Of a stretch of DNA of 48,735 bases, positions 16,534-25,700 are shown one piece after another. The notes under the pieces are model-generated. The model did not search any database, was not told where the DNA came from, and saw only the letters and a program-made list of their open reading frames with translations. The stretch's first letter is position 1, and every line of letters begins with the position of its first letter. The stretch is from positions 1 through 48,735 of the forward strand of contig NZ_FQZG01000026.1 in NCBI RefSeq assembly GCF_900141915.1, read 5' to 3'. This DNA is from Tessaracoccus bendigoensis DSM 12906 (lineage in GTDB: Bacteria > Actinomycetota > Actinomycetes > Propionibacteriales > Propionibacteriaceae). Both the position numbers and the translations under genes were made by a program.

Positions 16534-17229
16534 ATGTGTGGACGGTATGCAGCCACTGCCAATCCGGAAGAACTCGTGGAGGAGTTCGAGATCGATTTCG
16601 TCGATGACGGCATCGCGCAGGTGTGTTCAGCGCGCTACAACATCGCGCCGACCGATCAGGTTCCCGCGGTCGTGGAACGCGCCGGCCCCGAGGGCGTCAT
16701 CCGGAAGTTGGTCCCGCTCAGATGGGGCCTCGTGCCCAGCTGGGCCAAGGCTCCGACCGCGACGATGATCAATGCGCGGGTCGAGACGCTCACCCACAAA
16801 CCCGCCTTCCGGAAGGCGGCCTCGGCAAGGCGTTGCCTGCTTCCGGCAGCCGGCTACTACGAGTGGCGCGCCGAGGCGCCCCCAGGGGAAGCCAGAGCCG
16901 TCAAACAGCCCTACTTCCTCAGCCCCGAGACGGGGCTGCTGGTGATGGCCGGCCTCTACGAGTTCTGGAAGGGGCCGGACGGTTGGGTCGCGTCGACAAC
17001 CATCATCACCACCCAGGCCACCGATGAGCTTGGCTGGGTACACGACCGGATGCCGGTGACGGTCGCAGCCGAATCGATCGAAGATTGGCTCGACCCCGGC
17101 CTCACAGACGCAGACGCGGCCGTCGGGCTACTGACGACGCCGACGGGGCTCGGCCACCGAAAGGTGTCACGGGCCGTCAACTCGGTACGCAATGACGGCC
17201 CGGAACTGATCGTGGAGGCGCTTGCCTGA
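16534..17229 (+). CDS. SOS response-associated peptidase (SRAP/YedK/HMCES family)
   Basis: A 231-residue SRAP-domain protein that caps abasic sites in single-stranded DNA by a thiazolidine link to Cys2. The start MCGRYA puts the catalytic Cys directly after the initiator Met, which also fixes the start. Other hallmarks are the PTDQVPAV segment (with ARYNIAPT before it), LRWGLVPSWAK, the NARVET box, AGYYEWR with the active-site Glu, and HDRMPVT with the conserved His. No LexA-type palindrome is evident immediately upstream. It is monocistronic between the aroA operon (divergent) and sigH. Confidence 0.95.
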   Translation: MCGRYAATANPEELVEEFEIDFVDDGIAQVCSARYNIAPTDQVPAVVERAGPEGVIRKLVPLRWGLVPSWAKAPTATMINARVETLTHKPAFRKAASARRCLLPAAGYYEWRAEAPPGEARAVKQPYFLSPETGLLVMAGLYEFWKGPDGWVASTTIITTQATDELGWVHDRMPVTVAAESIEDWLDPGLTDADAAVGLLTTPTGLGHRKVSRAVNSVRNDGPELIVEALA

Positions 17230-17236
17230 ACCGGCG

Positions 17237-17262
17237 GGAATATCCGGCGGCGACGTCGTGTT
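17237..17262 (+). promoter_or_regulatory. SigH/SigR-type autoregulatory promoter
   Basis: GGAAT (17237-17241) and GTT (17260-17262) are separated by exactly 18 bases, matching the GGAAT-N18-GTT consensus of SigR/SigH promoters. The presumed start site falls within a few bases of ATG 17272, so the transcript would be leaderless or nearly so. Confidence 0.65.
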
Positions 17263-17271
17263 GAGGCAGGC

Positions 17272-17973
17272 ATGAGCGTAGTGCAGGATGTGTCAGCGGT
17301 GAACACCGCAGAGTCGATCGTCGACCTGGCGCTATTCTACTGCCTGATGGAAGATCAGGATCTGGCCGCAGCGCCACAGGCTCCCGACCTCGAAGATGCC
17401 GAAGCGGCTGCGTTCGAGGAGGAGGCGCTGAGCCATCTGGACCGGCTCTATGCTGCCGCGCTCCGGATGACGCGCAACCCGGCCGATGCCGAAGACGTCG
17501 TGCAGGACACCTACGCCAAGGCGTTCGCCTCGCGCCACACGTTCACACCCGGCACCAACCTGCGGGCCTGGCTCTACCGGATCCTGACGAACACCTACAT
17601 CAACGCCTACCGCAAGGCTCAGCGCAGCCCGCAGTTCAGCGGCGATGAATCTGTCACCGACTGGCAGTTGGCGCGTGCGGCGTCGCATGACTCCGCCGGG
17701 TTGCGCAGCGCCGAGATGGAGGCGCTGGACCAGACCCCCGACGCGGCGGTGGCCACCGCGGTCGCGCAGCTTCCCGAGAACTTCCGTACCGCTGTGCTCC
17801 TCAGCGATGTCGAGGGTTTCTCCTACAAGGAGATCGCCGAGATAATGGGCACCCCGATCGGCACCGTGATGAGCAGGCTCAACCGCGGCCGAGCGCAGCT
17901 GCGTGGATTGCTCGCGGAACATGCCAGCGAAAGAGGGATCGGCCGCAGGACGAACGCGGGGGGAGGGCAGTGA
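17272..17973 (+). CDS. sigH: ECF sigma factor SigH/SigR (thiol-oxidative stress)
   Basis: A 233-residue group IV sigma factor. Region 2: [19 protein letters not shown] with [13 protein letters not shown], and [20 protein letters not shown]. Region 4: [20 protein letters not shown], then [20 protein letters not shown]. Sequence and neighbourhood match actinobacterial SigR/SigH, which controls thioredoxin and mycothiol genes after disulphide stress. A short extension precedes the usual start: ATG 17272 sits next to a SigH-type promoter, whereas ATG 17347 (MEDQDL) gives the length typical of relatives. Streptomyces makes a long, unstable SigR isoform in a comparable way, so both starts may be used. 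The stop overlaps the anti-sigma ATG. Confidence 0.93.
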   Translation: MSVVQDVSAVNTAESIVDLALFYCLMEDQDLAAAPQAPDLEDAEAAAFEEEALSHLDRLYAAALRMTRNPADAEDVVQDTYAKAFASRHTFTPGTNLRAWLYRILTNTYINAYRKAQRSPQFSGDESVTDWQLARAASHDSAGLRSAEMEALDQTPDAAVATAVAQLPENFRTAVLLSDVEGFSYKEIAEIMGTPIGTVMSRLNRGRAQLRGLLAEHASERGIGRRTNAGGGQ

Positions 17974-18239
17974 TGGGCACGATGGGCACGTCTCAGGAGC
18001 ACGATGAGATGGACGAGTGTGTCCAGGCGCTCGCACGTGTGCACTCATTCCTGCACAACGAACTCGTAGAGGCCGATGCCGACGCGATCCGCGTGCACCT
18101 GCACGCCTGTGAGCGATGTATGGAGAACTTCGAGATCGAAACCACGATCACGGAGATGATCGTGCGCAGCCAGCCGGTCCAGCAGGCCCCCGCCGCGTTG
18201 GCTGCGAGGATCCAGACGATGCGACTCACCCGCCGCTGA
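17973..18239 (+). CDS. rsrA: Mycothiol-system zinc-binding anti-sigma factor (RsrA/RshA)
   Basis: An 88-residue ZAS-domain protein. HLHACERC gives the H-x3-C-x2-C zinc and redox motif, with another Cys in MDECVQAL near the amino end. Oxidation of these thiols releases zinc and frees the sigma factor. ATG 17973 overlaps the sigH stop (TGATG), with GGAGGG six bases upstream; GTG 17970 is possible but too close to that site. It inhibits the product of the preceding gene. A strong terminator follows 17 bases after the stop. Confidence 0.92.
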   Translation: MGTMGTSQEHDEMDECVQALARVHSFLHNELVEADADAIRVHLHACERCMENFEIETTITEMIVRSQPVQQAPAALAARIQTMRLTRR

Positions 18240-18256
18240 TCCTCCCGGAACGACGA

Positions 18257-18282
18257 AGCCCCCGCAAGACTGCGGGGGCTTA
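18257..18282 (+). terminator. Strong intrinsic hairpin after sigH-rsrA
   Basis: AAGCCCCCGCA (18257-18267) pairs perfectly with TGCGGGGGCTT (18272-18282) across a 4-base loop. The complementary A and T ends make it usable in both directions, and the bL37 gene on the other strand ends 40 bases away. Confidence 0.85.
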
Positions 18283-18321
18283 TCTGCTTCCAGCGACCAG
18301 ACAGCGCCAGAAGGCGAAGGC

Positions 18322-18396
18322 TCAGGCGTTTGGACGCTTGCCGTGATTGGCCTTGTTCCTGCGGCGTGCGCGGCGCTTGCGACCGGTCTTACCCAT
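18322..18396 (-). CDS. Ribosomal protein bL37 (24 residues)
   Basis: A tiny basic protein reading MGKTGRKRRARRRNKANHG followed by KRPNA. It matches the mycobacterial 24-residue 50S protein bL37, whose end KANHGKRPNA is identical as I recall it. ATG 18396 has a GAGGAG Shine-Dalgarno eight bases upstream and the stop is TGA at 18322-18324. It is missed by length-filtered gene finding and lies antisense to the start of a longer spurious frame. It probably ends at the bidirectional hairpin at 18257-18282. In mycobacteria bL37 sits in a pocket of 23S rRNA near the peptidyl-transferase region. Confidence 0.9.
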   Translation of the reverse strand: MGKTGRKRRARRRNKANHGKRPNA

Positions 18397-18486
18397 ATCG
18401 GGACTCCTCGTGCTCATTCTGTGGACCTGCCCATTGTGCCAGAACTGACATCGCAGGAGAAAGCCAGACGTGGCAGAGTAGGCGTC

Positions 18487-19959
18487 GTGGTACGTGAAGT
18501 GGATCGGATGACCGACGAGGAATGGCTAGACGAGTTCGTCTCGCAATGGCACCTACTGGCGGATCTGAGCTTCTCGGATCTCGTCCTCTGGAAACCGATC
18601 GGCATCGAGGGCGAGATCTTCGAGTGCACTGCGCAGGTCCGGCCGGTGACGGGTCCGACCGCGCTGGAGGACGACATCGTCGGGGAACGGATCGAGTACG
18701 ACCCGGAGCATCAGGTCACCGTCGCATACATGACCCACGAGATCTCGGAGACCAGCAACAACGCGATCAGTGCGGGGATCCCGGTCGACGTGTGGGCGAT
18801 CCCGGTGCTTCGCCGCGACAACCCGATAGCCGTCATAGAGCGCCACACCAACCAGATGGGGATGCGTGCCACGGGCGCGTTGGAGGAGAACTTCCTGGAG
18901 GCCGCCGAGATCCTCACCCAGATGCTGCTGCGCGGGGAGTTCCCGCTGGTCCCGCCGTCCGACAAGGCGCTCGCGCCGCGCCCGGCTGACGGTGTGCTGC
19001 GCGTTCAGCCGGATGGGGTCATCTCGTATGCCAGCCCCAACGCGATCACCGCGTTCCGCCGTCTAGGAGCCTTGGGTGACATCGAGGGTGAGCACTTCCG
19101 GGAGCTCACGCGGAGGTTGCGGCAAGGCGTCGAGTCCGTCGGGCAGACGGTCAACGCAGATCTGGACGGTCGACTCAGCCTCGAGTTCGATGTGGAAACC
19201 CGCGGGTCCTCGATGCGCTGCGTCGTGCTGCCCCTGTGGTTCGAGTACACCTCTGCCGGAATGTTGGTGCTCTGCCGGGACACCACAGACCTGACGCGCC
19301 GCGACCGGATGCTGCTAACCAAGGACGCCACGATCCGCGAGATCCACCACCGGGTGAAGAACAACCTGCAGACGGTGGCGGCCCTGCTGAGGATGCAGTC
19401 GAGGCGCCTCACGTCCGAGGAGGGCAAGGAAGCACTCCGTGACGCGATGCGTCGCGTGTCGTCGATCGCCATGGTGCACGAGACGCTCTCCTACTCGTTG
19501 GTCGAGGAGGTTGAGTTCGACGAACTGTGCGACAAGATCTTGGACATGGTCGGCGACCTGGCGGCCTCGAACGGCACGGTCCGGGCGGTGCGCCGCGGAT
19601 CGTTCGGCGTGGTGCCTGCCGACATGGCCACCTCGCTGTCGATGATCGTCACGGAACTGTGCCAGAACGCGGTCGAGCACGGGCTGAGCAGTTCGTCCGG
19701 AATGGTCGAGATCGTGCCGAACCGCGACGGCGGGATCCTGGAGGTCGAGATCCTGGACGCCGGCCGCGGACTGCCGGAAGGCTTCCGGCTGGGCAATCAG
19801 AAGTCGCTCGGGCTCTCGATCATCTCGACGCTGATCCACGACCTGCACGGCACGCTGTCACTCTCAAACCGGGAGGATGGCCAAGGCACCGTGGCCCGGA
19901 TCAGGCTGCCTGTGCCGGGGCCTGATCCTCGGGTCGTCGCTGGCGTCAGGGGGGTTTGA
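18487..19959 (+). CDS. pdtaS: PdtaS-like sensor histidine kinase (HisKA_2)
   Basis: A soluble two-component kinase of about 490 residues. The amino region (EFVSQWHLLADLSFSDLVLW) matches the PdtaS GAF-like sensor; a PAS-like domain lies at ~residues 170-270 (VQPDGVISYASPNAITAFRR). The phosphoacceptor box is REIHHRVKNNLQTVAALL, followed by LTSEEGKEALRDAMRRVSSI. The HATPase domain has MIVTELCQNAVEHG and later DAGRGLPEG. Mycobacterial PdtaS signals to the antiterminator PdtaR, which is not in this window. The start is uncertain: GTG 18487 and ATG 18508 are both plausible and neither has a strong ribosome site. A longer frame to 18343 runs over bL37 and is rejected. Confidence 0.88.
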   Translation: MVREVDRMTDEEWLDEFVSQWHLLADLSFSDLVLWKPIGIEGEIFECTAQVRPVTGPTALEDDIVGERIEYDPEHQVTVAYMTHEISETSNNAISAGIPVDVWAIPVLRRDNPIAVIERHTNQMGMRATGALEENFLEAAEILTQMLLRGEFPLVPPSDKALAPRPADGVLRVQPDGVISYASPNAITAFRRLGALGDIEGEHFRELTRRLRQGVESVGQTVNADLDGRLSLEFDVETRGSSMRCVVLPLWFEYTSAGMLVLCRDTTDLTRRDRMLLTKDATIREIHHRVKNNLQTVAALLRMQSRRLTSEEGKEALRDAMRRVSSIAMVHETLSYSLVEEVEFDELCDKILDMVGDLAASNGTVRAVRRGSFGVVPADMATSLSMIVTELCQNAVEHGLSSSSGMVEIVPNRDGGILEVEILDAGRGLPEGFRLGNQKSLGLSIISTLIHDLHGTLSLSNREDGQGTVARIRLPVPGPDPRVVAGVRGV

Positions 19960-20046
19960 GCAGGATCCGTGGTTCAATGGCGTCGGCTTCGTATCGTCAG
20001 CAGAGAATGCGGGTCGGGAGCGATTGAGTGGTGAATCCTGCTCAAA
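19955..20046. repeat. 12-base inverted repeat between convergent pdtaS and whiB1
   Basis: TTTGAGCAGGAT (19955-19966, overlapping the pdtaS stop) and ATCCTGCTCAAA (20035-20046) are perfect inverses with a 68-base interval. This could be a bidirectional 3' structure or the relic of a small element. No gene lies inside. Confidence 0.5.
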
Positions 20047-20080
20047 TCTCTTCGGGCAGGACGGCTGACTCGGGGATCGG

Positions 20081-20329
20081 TCAGCTACGTAGGCGGGAGC
20101 GGGCTGCGCGACGCTTGATCGCGCGACGCTCATCCTCACTCAGACCGCCCCAGACGCCGTGATCCTGACCTGCTTCGAGCGCCCAGGCGAGGCACTGTTC
20201 GCGTACGACGCAGCGCGCGCAGATCTTCTTGGCCTCCTCGATCTGTTGTAGCGCTGGTCCAGTGTTACCCACTGGAAAAAACAACTCCGGATCCTCAGTG
20301 AGGCAGGCAGCCTTGTGGCGCCAATCCAT
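20081..20329 (-). CDS. whiB1: WhiB1-type iron-sulphur transcription factor
   Basis: An 82-residue Wbl protein nearly colinear with mycobacterial WhiB1 (MDWRHKAACLTEDPELFFP). The four cluster ligands are Cys9, Cys37, Cys40 and Cys46 (CARCVVREQC), followed by the turn GVWGG (58-62) and the basic tail EDERRAIKRRAARSR that contacts DNA. The 4Fe-4S form binds the major sigma factor; nitric oxide converts it. ATG 20329 has GAAGGAGA just upstream. A longer open frame to 20701 is rejected because it crosses the promoter. The gene is monocistronic. Confidence 0.96.
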   Translation of the reverse strand: MDWRHKAACLTEDPELFFPVGNTGPALQQIEEAKKICARCVVREQCLAWALEAGQDHGVWGGLSEDERRAIKRRAARSRLRS

Positions 20330-20388
20330 AGTTGTTCTCCTTCTGTGGCAGTGAAAAGTGGGCCGCGCATGGCAACGCAAGCTCATGC

Positions 20389-20417
20389 AGATTACCCCTG
20401 GGAACCAAGATAGGCAA
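20389..20417 (-). promoter_or_regulatory. Candidate whiB1 promoter
   Basis: On the minus strand TTGCCT (20417-20412) and TAATCT (20394-20389) are separated by 17 bases, leaving a leader of about 55 bases before the ATG. Confidence 0.45.
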
Positions 20418-20467
20418 TAGCACAGGGTCTTAGTGCGCGATCGCGACAAATATCCGGTGATCCAGGC

Positions 20468-20496
20468 TTGAACCTGCGTCGCGGACTTGGCAGGCT
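20468..20496 (+). promoter_or_regulatory. Candidate leaderless promoter of the membrane-protein gene
   Basis: TTGAAC (20468-20473), 17 bases, then CAGGCT (20491-20496), and GTG seven bases later at 20504. This arrangement decides the start of the following gene. Confidence 0.4.
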
Positions 20497-20503
20497 CTGG
20501 TCC

Positions 20504-20908
20504 GTGAACCTCTCCGCGCTCCGTCGGCCACTCTTGGCGATCCCCGTGATCCTGACCCTGCTCACCGGGCTCGCCTTCATCAGTGCGGGCGCCGCGGCCT
20601 CCCTCGCGAACTCCAAGACGTTCGGTCTCGGGGTCGGTGCGATGCTCATCGGCTACGGAGCATGCCTCGCTCTGATCGCCTGGCTCGTGGTGCGGGGACA
20701 CCGATGGGCGCTCGGCCTCATCGTGGCCTCCTCACTGCTTCATGCCTGCGCGGTGGCGAGCTACCTGACGAGCGCCGACCGCACGCAGGGCATCATCATG
20801 GCGATCATCGGGCCGTTCATCCTGGCGACGGTGATCACGTCGGTGTTGGCGGTCGGGCGCGGCGAGTTGCAGCGTACGACCGTCCAGGACCGAAACGGCC
20901 GCGTCTAG
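20504..20908 (+). CDS. Hypothetical four-TM membrane protein
   Basis: A 134-residue protein with four hydrophobic helices (LLAIPVILTLLTGLAFIS; GAMLIGYGACLALIAWLVV; WALGLIVASSLLHACAVA; IIMAIIGPFILATVITSVLA). A short basic cytoplasmic link RGHRW and a polar tail complete it. No family is recognised with confidence. GTG 20504 was chosen over TTG 20468 because a promoter appears to end at it. It is divergent from whiB1 and faces the repeat array at 20921. Confidence 0.7.
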   Translation: MNLSALRRPLLAIPVILTLLTGLAFISAGAAASLANSKTFGLGVGAMLIGYGACLALIAWLVVRGHRWALGLIVASSLLHACAVASYLTSADRTQGIIMAIIGPFILATVITSVLAVGRGELQRTTVQDRNGRV

Positions 20909-20920
20909 GCACGGGGAGGC

Positions 20921-21387
20921 TGGTTGAGCCGCCCGGCGAGGTACGAGTAAGGCGTGTCGAACCCTCGCGTTGGTTGAGCCGCCCGGCGAGCTCTGCGAGC
21001 AGGCGTGTCGAAACCTTCTGGCGCACGGTGGTTGAGCCGCCCGGCGAGCTCTGCGAGCAGGCGTGTCGAAACCTTCTGGCGCACGGTGCAGGGTCTCTAC
21101 CGCAGCGTCCTTGGGGCAGTCCATAGACAAGGTTGCGTTGGTTTCGTCACGGGCCGTTCGAACCTCTCGGCCCGGCTCAACCGACGCGCTGGCGTGTCGA
21201 AACCTGCTGGCGCACGGTGCAGCGTCTCTACCGCAGCGTCTTTGGGGCAGTCCATAGGCATGGTCGCGTTGGTTTCGTCACGGGCCGTTCGAACCTCTCG
21301 GCCCGGCTCAACCAGCAGCGTGGCCCGGCTCAACCAGCAGCGGGGCCCGGCTCAACCGACAGCGACGGCCCCGCTCAACCGGCGCGT

Positions 21388-21390
<3 letters not shown>
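20921..21390. repeat. Intergenic repeat array of GGTTGAGCCG / CGGCTCAACC units
   Basis: About 480 bases between a plus-strand gene and galK contain no credible gene. The left part has three TGGTTGAGCCGCCCGGCGAG units at 20921, 20971 and 21029; the last two are a 58-bp tandem that includes GGCGTGTCGAAACCTTC. A block of about 125 bp at 21060-21184 is repeated at 21191-21315 with a few changes. The right part has at least four inverted units of CGGCTCAACC or CGCTCAACC (21173-21380). The left units are the inverse of the right ones, so the RNA could fold extensively. Such GGTTGAGCC...GTCGAAACC elements recur in several actinobacterial genomes, to my knowledge. Confidence 0.85.
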
Positions 21391-22530
<1,140 letters not shown>

Positions 22531-22707
22531 TCAGTCCTCCTCATCGTCGAGCCGGGCCAGCCACGAGGCGAGCCGCTCGACCGGGGTTTCGAATTCTGGG
22601 TTCAGATCAACGAAGGTGCGCAGCTGTTCGGCGAGCCACTCGAATGTGATCTCCTCGTGGCCGCGCCGATCCACGAGCTCCTCGAGTCCGCGGTCGGTGA
22701 AATACAT
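22531..22707 (-). CDS. DUF6104 small protein (58 residues)
   Basis: A small acidic protein starting MYFTDRGLEELVDRRGHEE, with FEWLAEQLRTFVDLNP and VERLASWLARLDDEED. It corresponds to the conserved actinobacterial DUF6104 family that is usually found next to kgd. No function is known. It is too short for most length cut-offs. The start is set by MYFTDRG and by a -10 box seven bases upstream. It lies between kgd (stop five bases upstream) and galK (start adjacent to its stop). Confidence 0.88.
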   Translation of the reverse strand: MYFTDRGLEELVDRRGHEEITFEWLAEQLRTFVDLNPEFETPVERLASWLARLDDEED

Positions 22708-22712
22708 GCCGG

Positions 22713-25700
22713 TTACCCTAGCGCCGCGGCCATGAGGTCGTCCTCCTGCGACTTATGGACCCTCAGCGACCCGACAGACGGGGCCGAGGACCATTCGCGG
22801 GTAACTGGCAACATGTTTAGGTTGAACTCGGGGAAGTGCGCCTTGACCGCGTTGGGCAGGTGTGCCGACATGAAGGGCCAACTGCCCTGGTTGATCGGTT
22901 CGTCCTGCACGAAGCGCACATCTGTCACGTGCCCGTAGCGGCGCAGCACCTCAGCCAGCTCGGCCGCGGGGAGCGGGTAGAGCCGTTCGAGGGCAACGAT
23001 TGCGATGGAGCCGTCGTGGCCTGCCTTCTGGCGGGCCGCGACCAGATCCCAACGCACCTTGCCCGAGCACAGCACCAGCCGGCGCACCTTGCCTGCGTCC
23101 TCGATCGTCGGATCGTCGAGGAGCGGTCGCCATTGCCCCGTGGTGAACTCGCTCGGCTGGGAGGTGGCCAGCTTGTTGCGCAGCATGGACTTTGGCGTCG
23201 CGATCACCACCGGGCGATGGTAGTTGACGTAGGCGTGCTGGCGCAGCAGGTGGAAGTAGCTGGCGGGCGTTGACGGCTGGCAGACGGCCAAGGCGTTCTC
23301 GGCGCAGAGCTGCAACCACCGTTCGATCCTGGCCGAGCTGTGGTCAGGCCCTTGCCCCTCATAGCCGTGGGGGAGGAGCAGGACGACGCCGGACTTCTGG
23401 CCCCACTTGGCGTTGCCAGCCGCGACGAACTCGTCCGAGATCGTCTGGGCGCCGTTGACGAAGTCGCCGAACTGCGCCTCCCACAACACCAGGGCATCAG
23501 GACGCGCAACGGAGTAGCCGTACTCGAAACCGAGGCCGGCGTACTCGCTCAGCAACGAGTCGAACACGTCAAAGGTCGCCTGGTCGTCGGTCAGGTGCTT
23601 GAGCGGCACCCAGGCCTCGTTGGTGACCCGGTCGACGATGGCTGCAAATCGTTGCGAGAAGGTGCCGCGTCGGGAGTCCTGGCCCGCCAGCCGCACGGGG
23701 CGGTTCTCCATCAGCAGAGAGCCGATTGCGATTATCTCGGCGGTCGCCCAGTCGATGGGCCCCTCGAGGATCGCGTGGGCGCGCCGCTCGAGCTGCGGCC
23801 TCACCTTCGGATGTACTGTGAACCCCTCGGGGAACTGGGTGTGCACATCCGCGATCGTCCGCATCATGTCCGGGGTGATCTCGGTCAGCCGCTCGTCGGG
23901 CTTGGTGGGGTAGTAGGGCACGCGACGGTAGTCGTCATCCGAACCGGAGCTGTCGCGCACCTCTCGGAACACGTTCTCGAGCCTGCTGCGGAACCGGTTC
24001 ATCACGTCTTCGGCGTCGGACATCGAGATGTCGCCACGACCGATCAGCGATTCGGTGTAGATCCGTCGGGTCGACCGCTTCTGCTCGATCAGGTCGTACA
24101 TGTTGGGCTGCGTGAAGCTGGGGTCATCGCCCTCGTTGTGACCGCGGCGACGGTAGCAGACCAGGTCGATCACAACGTCGCGGTGGAACTTCTGCCGGTA
24201 GTCGAACGCGATGCGGGCCGCGCGGATGCACGAGTCGGGGTCATCGCCGTTGACGTGGAGCACCGGGGCCGAGATCGCCTTGGCGACGTCGGTGCAGTAG
24301 GTCGAGCTGCGCGACTCGGTGGGTGCCGTGGTGAACCCGACCTGGTTGTTGACGACCACGTGGATGGTGCCACCGGTCTTGTAACCGCGTAGCTGGCTCA
24401 TCTGCAGCGTCTCGAAGACCACACCCTGCCCGGCGAACGAGGCGTCGCCGTGGAGGGTGAGCGCCAGCACCGGGTAGTCGGAGGTGTCCAGCGAATCCTG
24501 CTTGGCACGCGTGATGCCCTGCAGCACCGGGTTGACTGCCTCCAGGTGTGACGGGTTCGCCGCGACTGACGACTTGATCGTGGCGCCGTTGGCCGCCACG
24601 AACGTGCCTTCGGCGCCGAGGTGGTATTTGACGTCGCCGGTGCCTGTGACGTCGAGGAGGCCGTCGAACTCCTTGAAAATCTGCGCGTACTTCTTGCCGA
24701 CGATGTTGGCCAGCACGTTGAGTCGGCCGCGGTGTGGCATGCCGATGCACACCTCGTCGAGGGAATCGTTGGCCGCCAGTTGCGCGATTTCGTCGAGCAA
24801 CACGATCAGGGATTCGCCCCCTTCGAGCGAGAACCGCTTCTGACCTACGAACTTGGTCTGCAGGAAGGTCTCGAAGACCTCGGCCTCGTTGAGTTTGTCG
24901 AGGGCGTGCATGTGTTCGTTGTGGGTGAGGGCCTGGTGGGGCACCTCCATCCGCCGCTGGAACCATTCGCGTTGGCGGGGGTCGGAGATGTGCATGTACT
25001 CAACGCCGACGGTGCGGGTGTAGGAATCCTGCAGGATTGAGATGATCTCGCGCAGCGTCAGGTAGGTCCGAGCGTTGCCGCTCAGGTTGCCGACGGCGAA
25101 CTCCCGGTCCAGATCCCAGATGCTCAGGCCGTGGCTCTCCAGCCGCAGGTCCTCCTGCGCGCGCTGCCGGTACTCCAGTGGGTCGGTGTCGGCGACCAGG
25201 TGGCCGAAGGTGCGGTAGGCGTTGACCAGTTCCAGCACACGGGCGGTCTTGCCAACCTGCTGATCGCGGTGGGCCGAGATGTCCGACGACCAACGCAGCG
25301 GCTCATACGGGATGCGTAGCGCCTCGAAGATCTGGTCGTAGAAGCCGTCCTCGCCCAGTAGGAGGGCGGAGATCCGCTTGAGGAACTCGCCGGAGGTGGC
25401 GCCCTGGATGACGCGGTGGTCGTAGGTGCTGGTGAGGGTCGTGACCTTGCTGACGGCGAGTTCGGTGAGCCTTGACGTGCTCATCCCCTGGAACTCGGCC
25501 GGGTAGTCGATGTTGCCGACGCCAAGGATCATGCCCTGCCCGGTCATCAGGCGCGGTACGGAGTGGTTGGTGCCGATGCCACCCGGGTTGGTCAGCGACG
25601 CGGTGGTTCCGGCAAAGTCGGTCACCTGCAACTCGCCGGCCCTGGCCTTCGCCACGACCTGCTCGTACGCGGACCAGAACTGGGAGAAGTTGAGGCTCTC

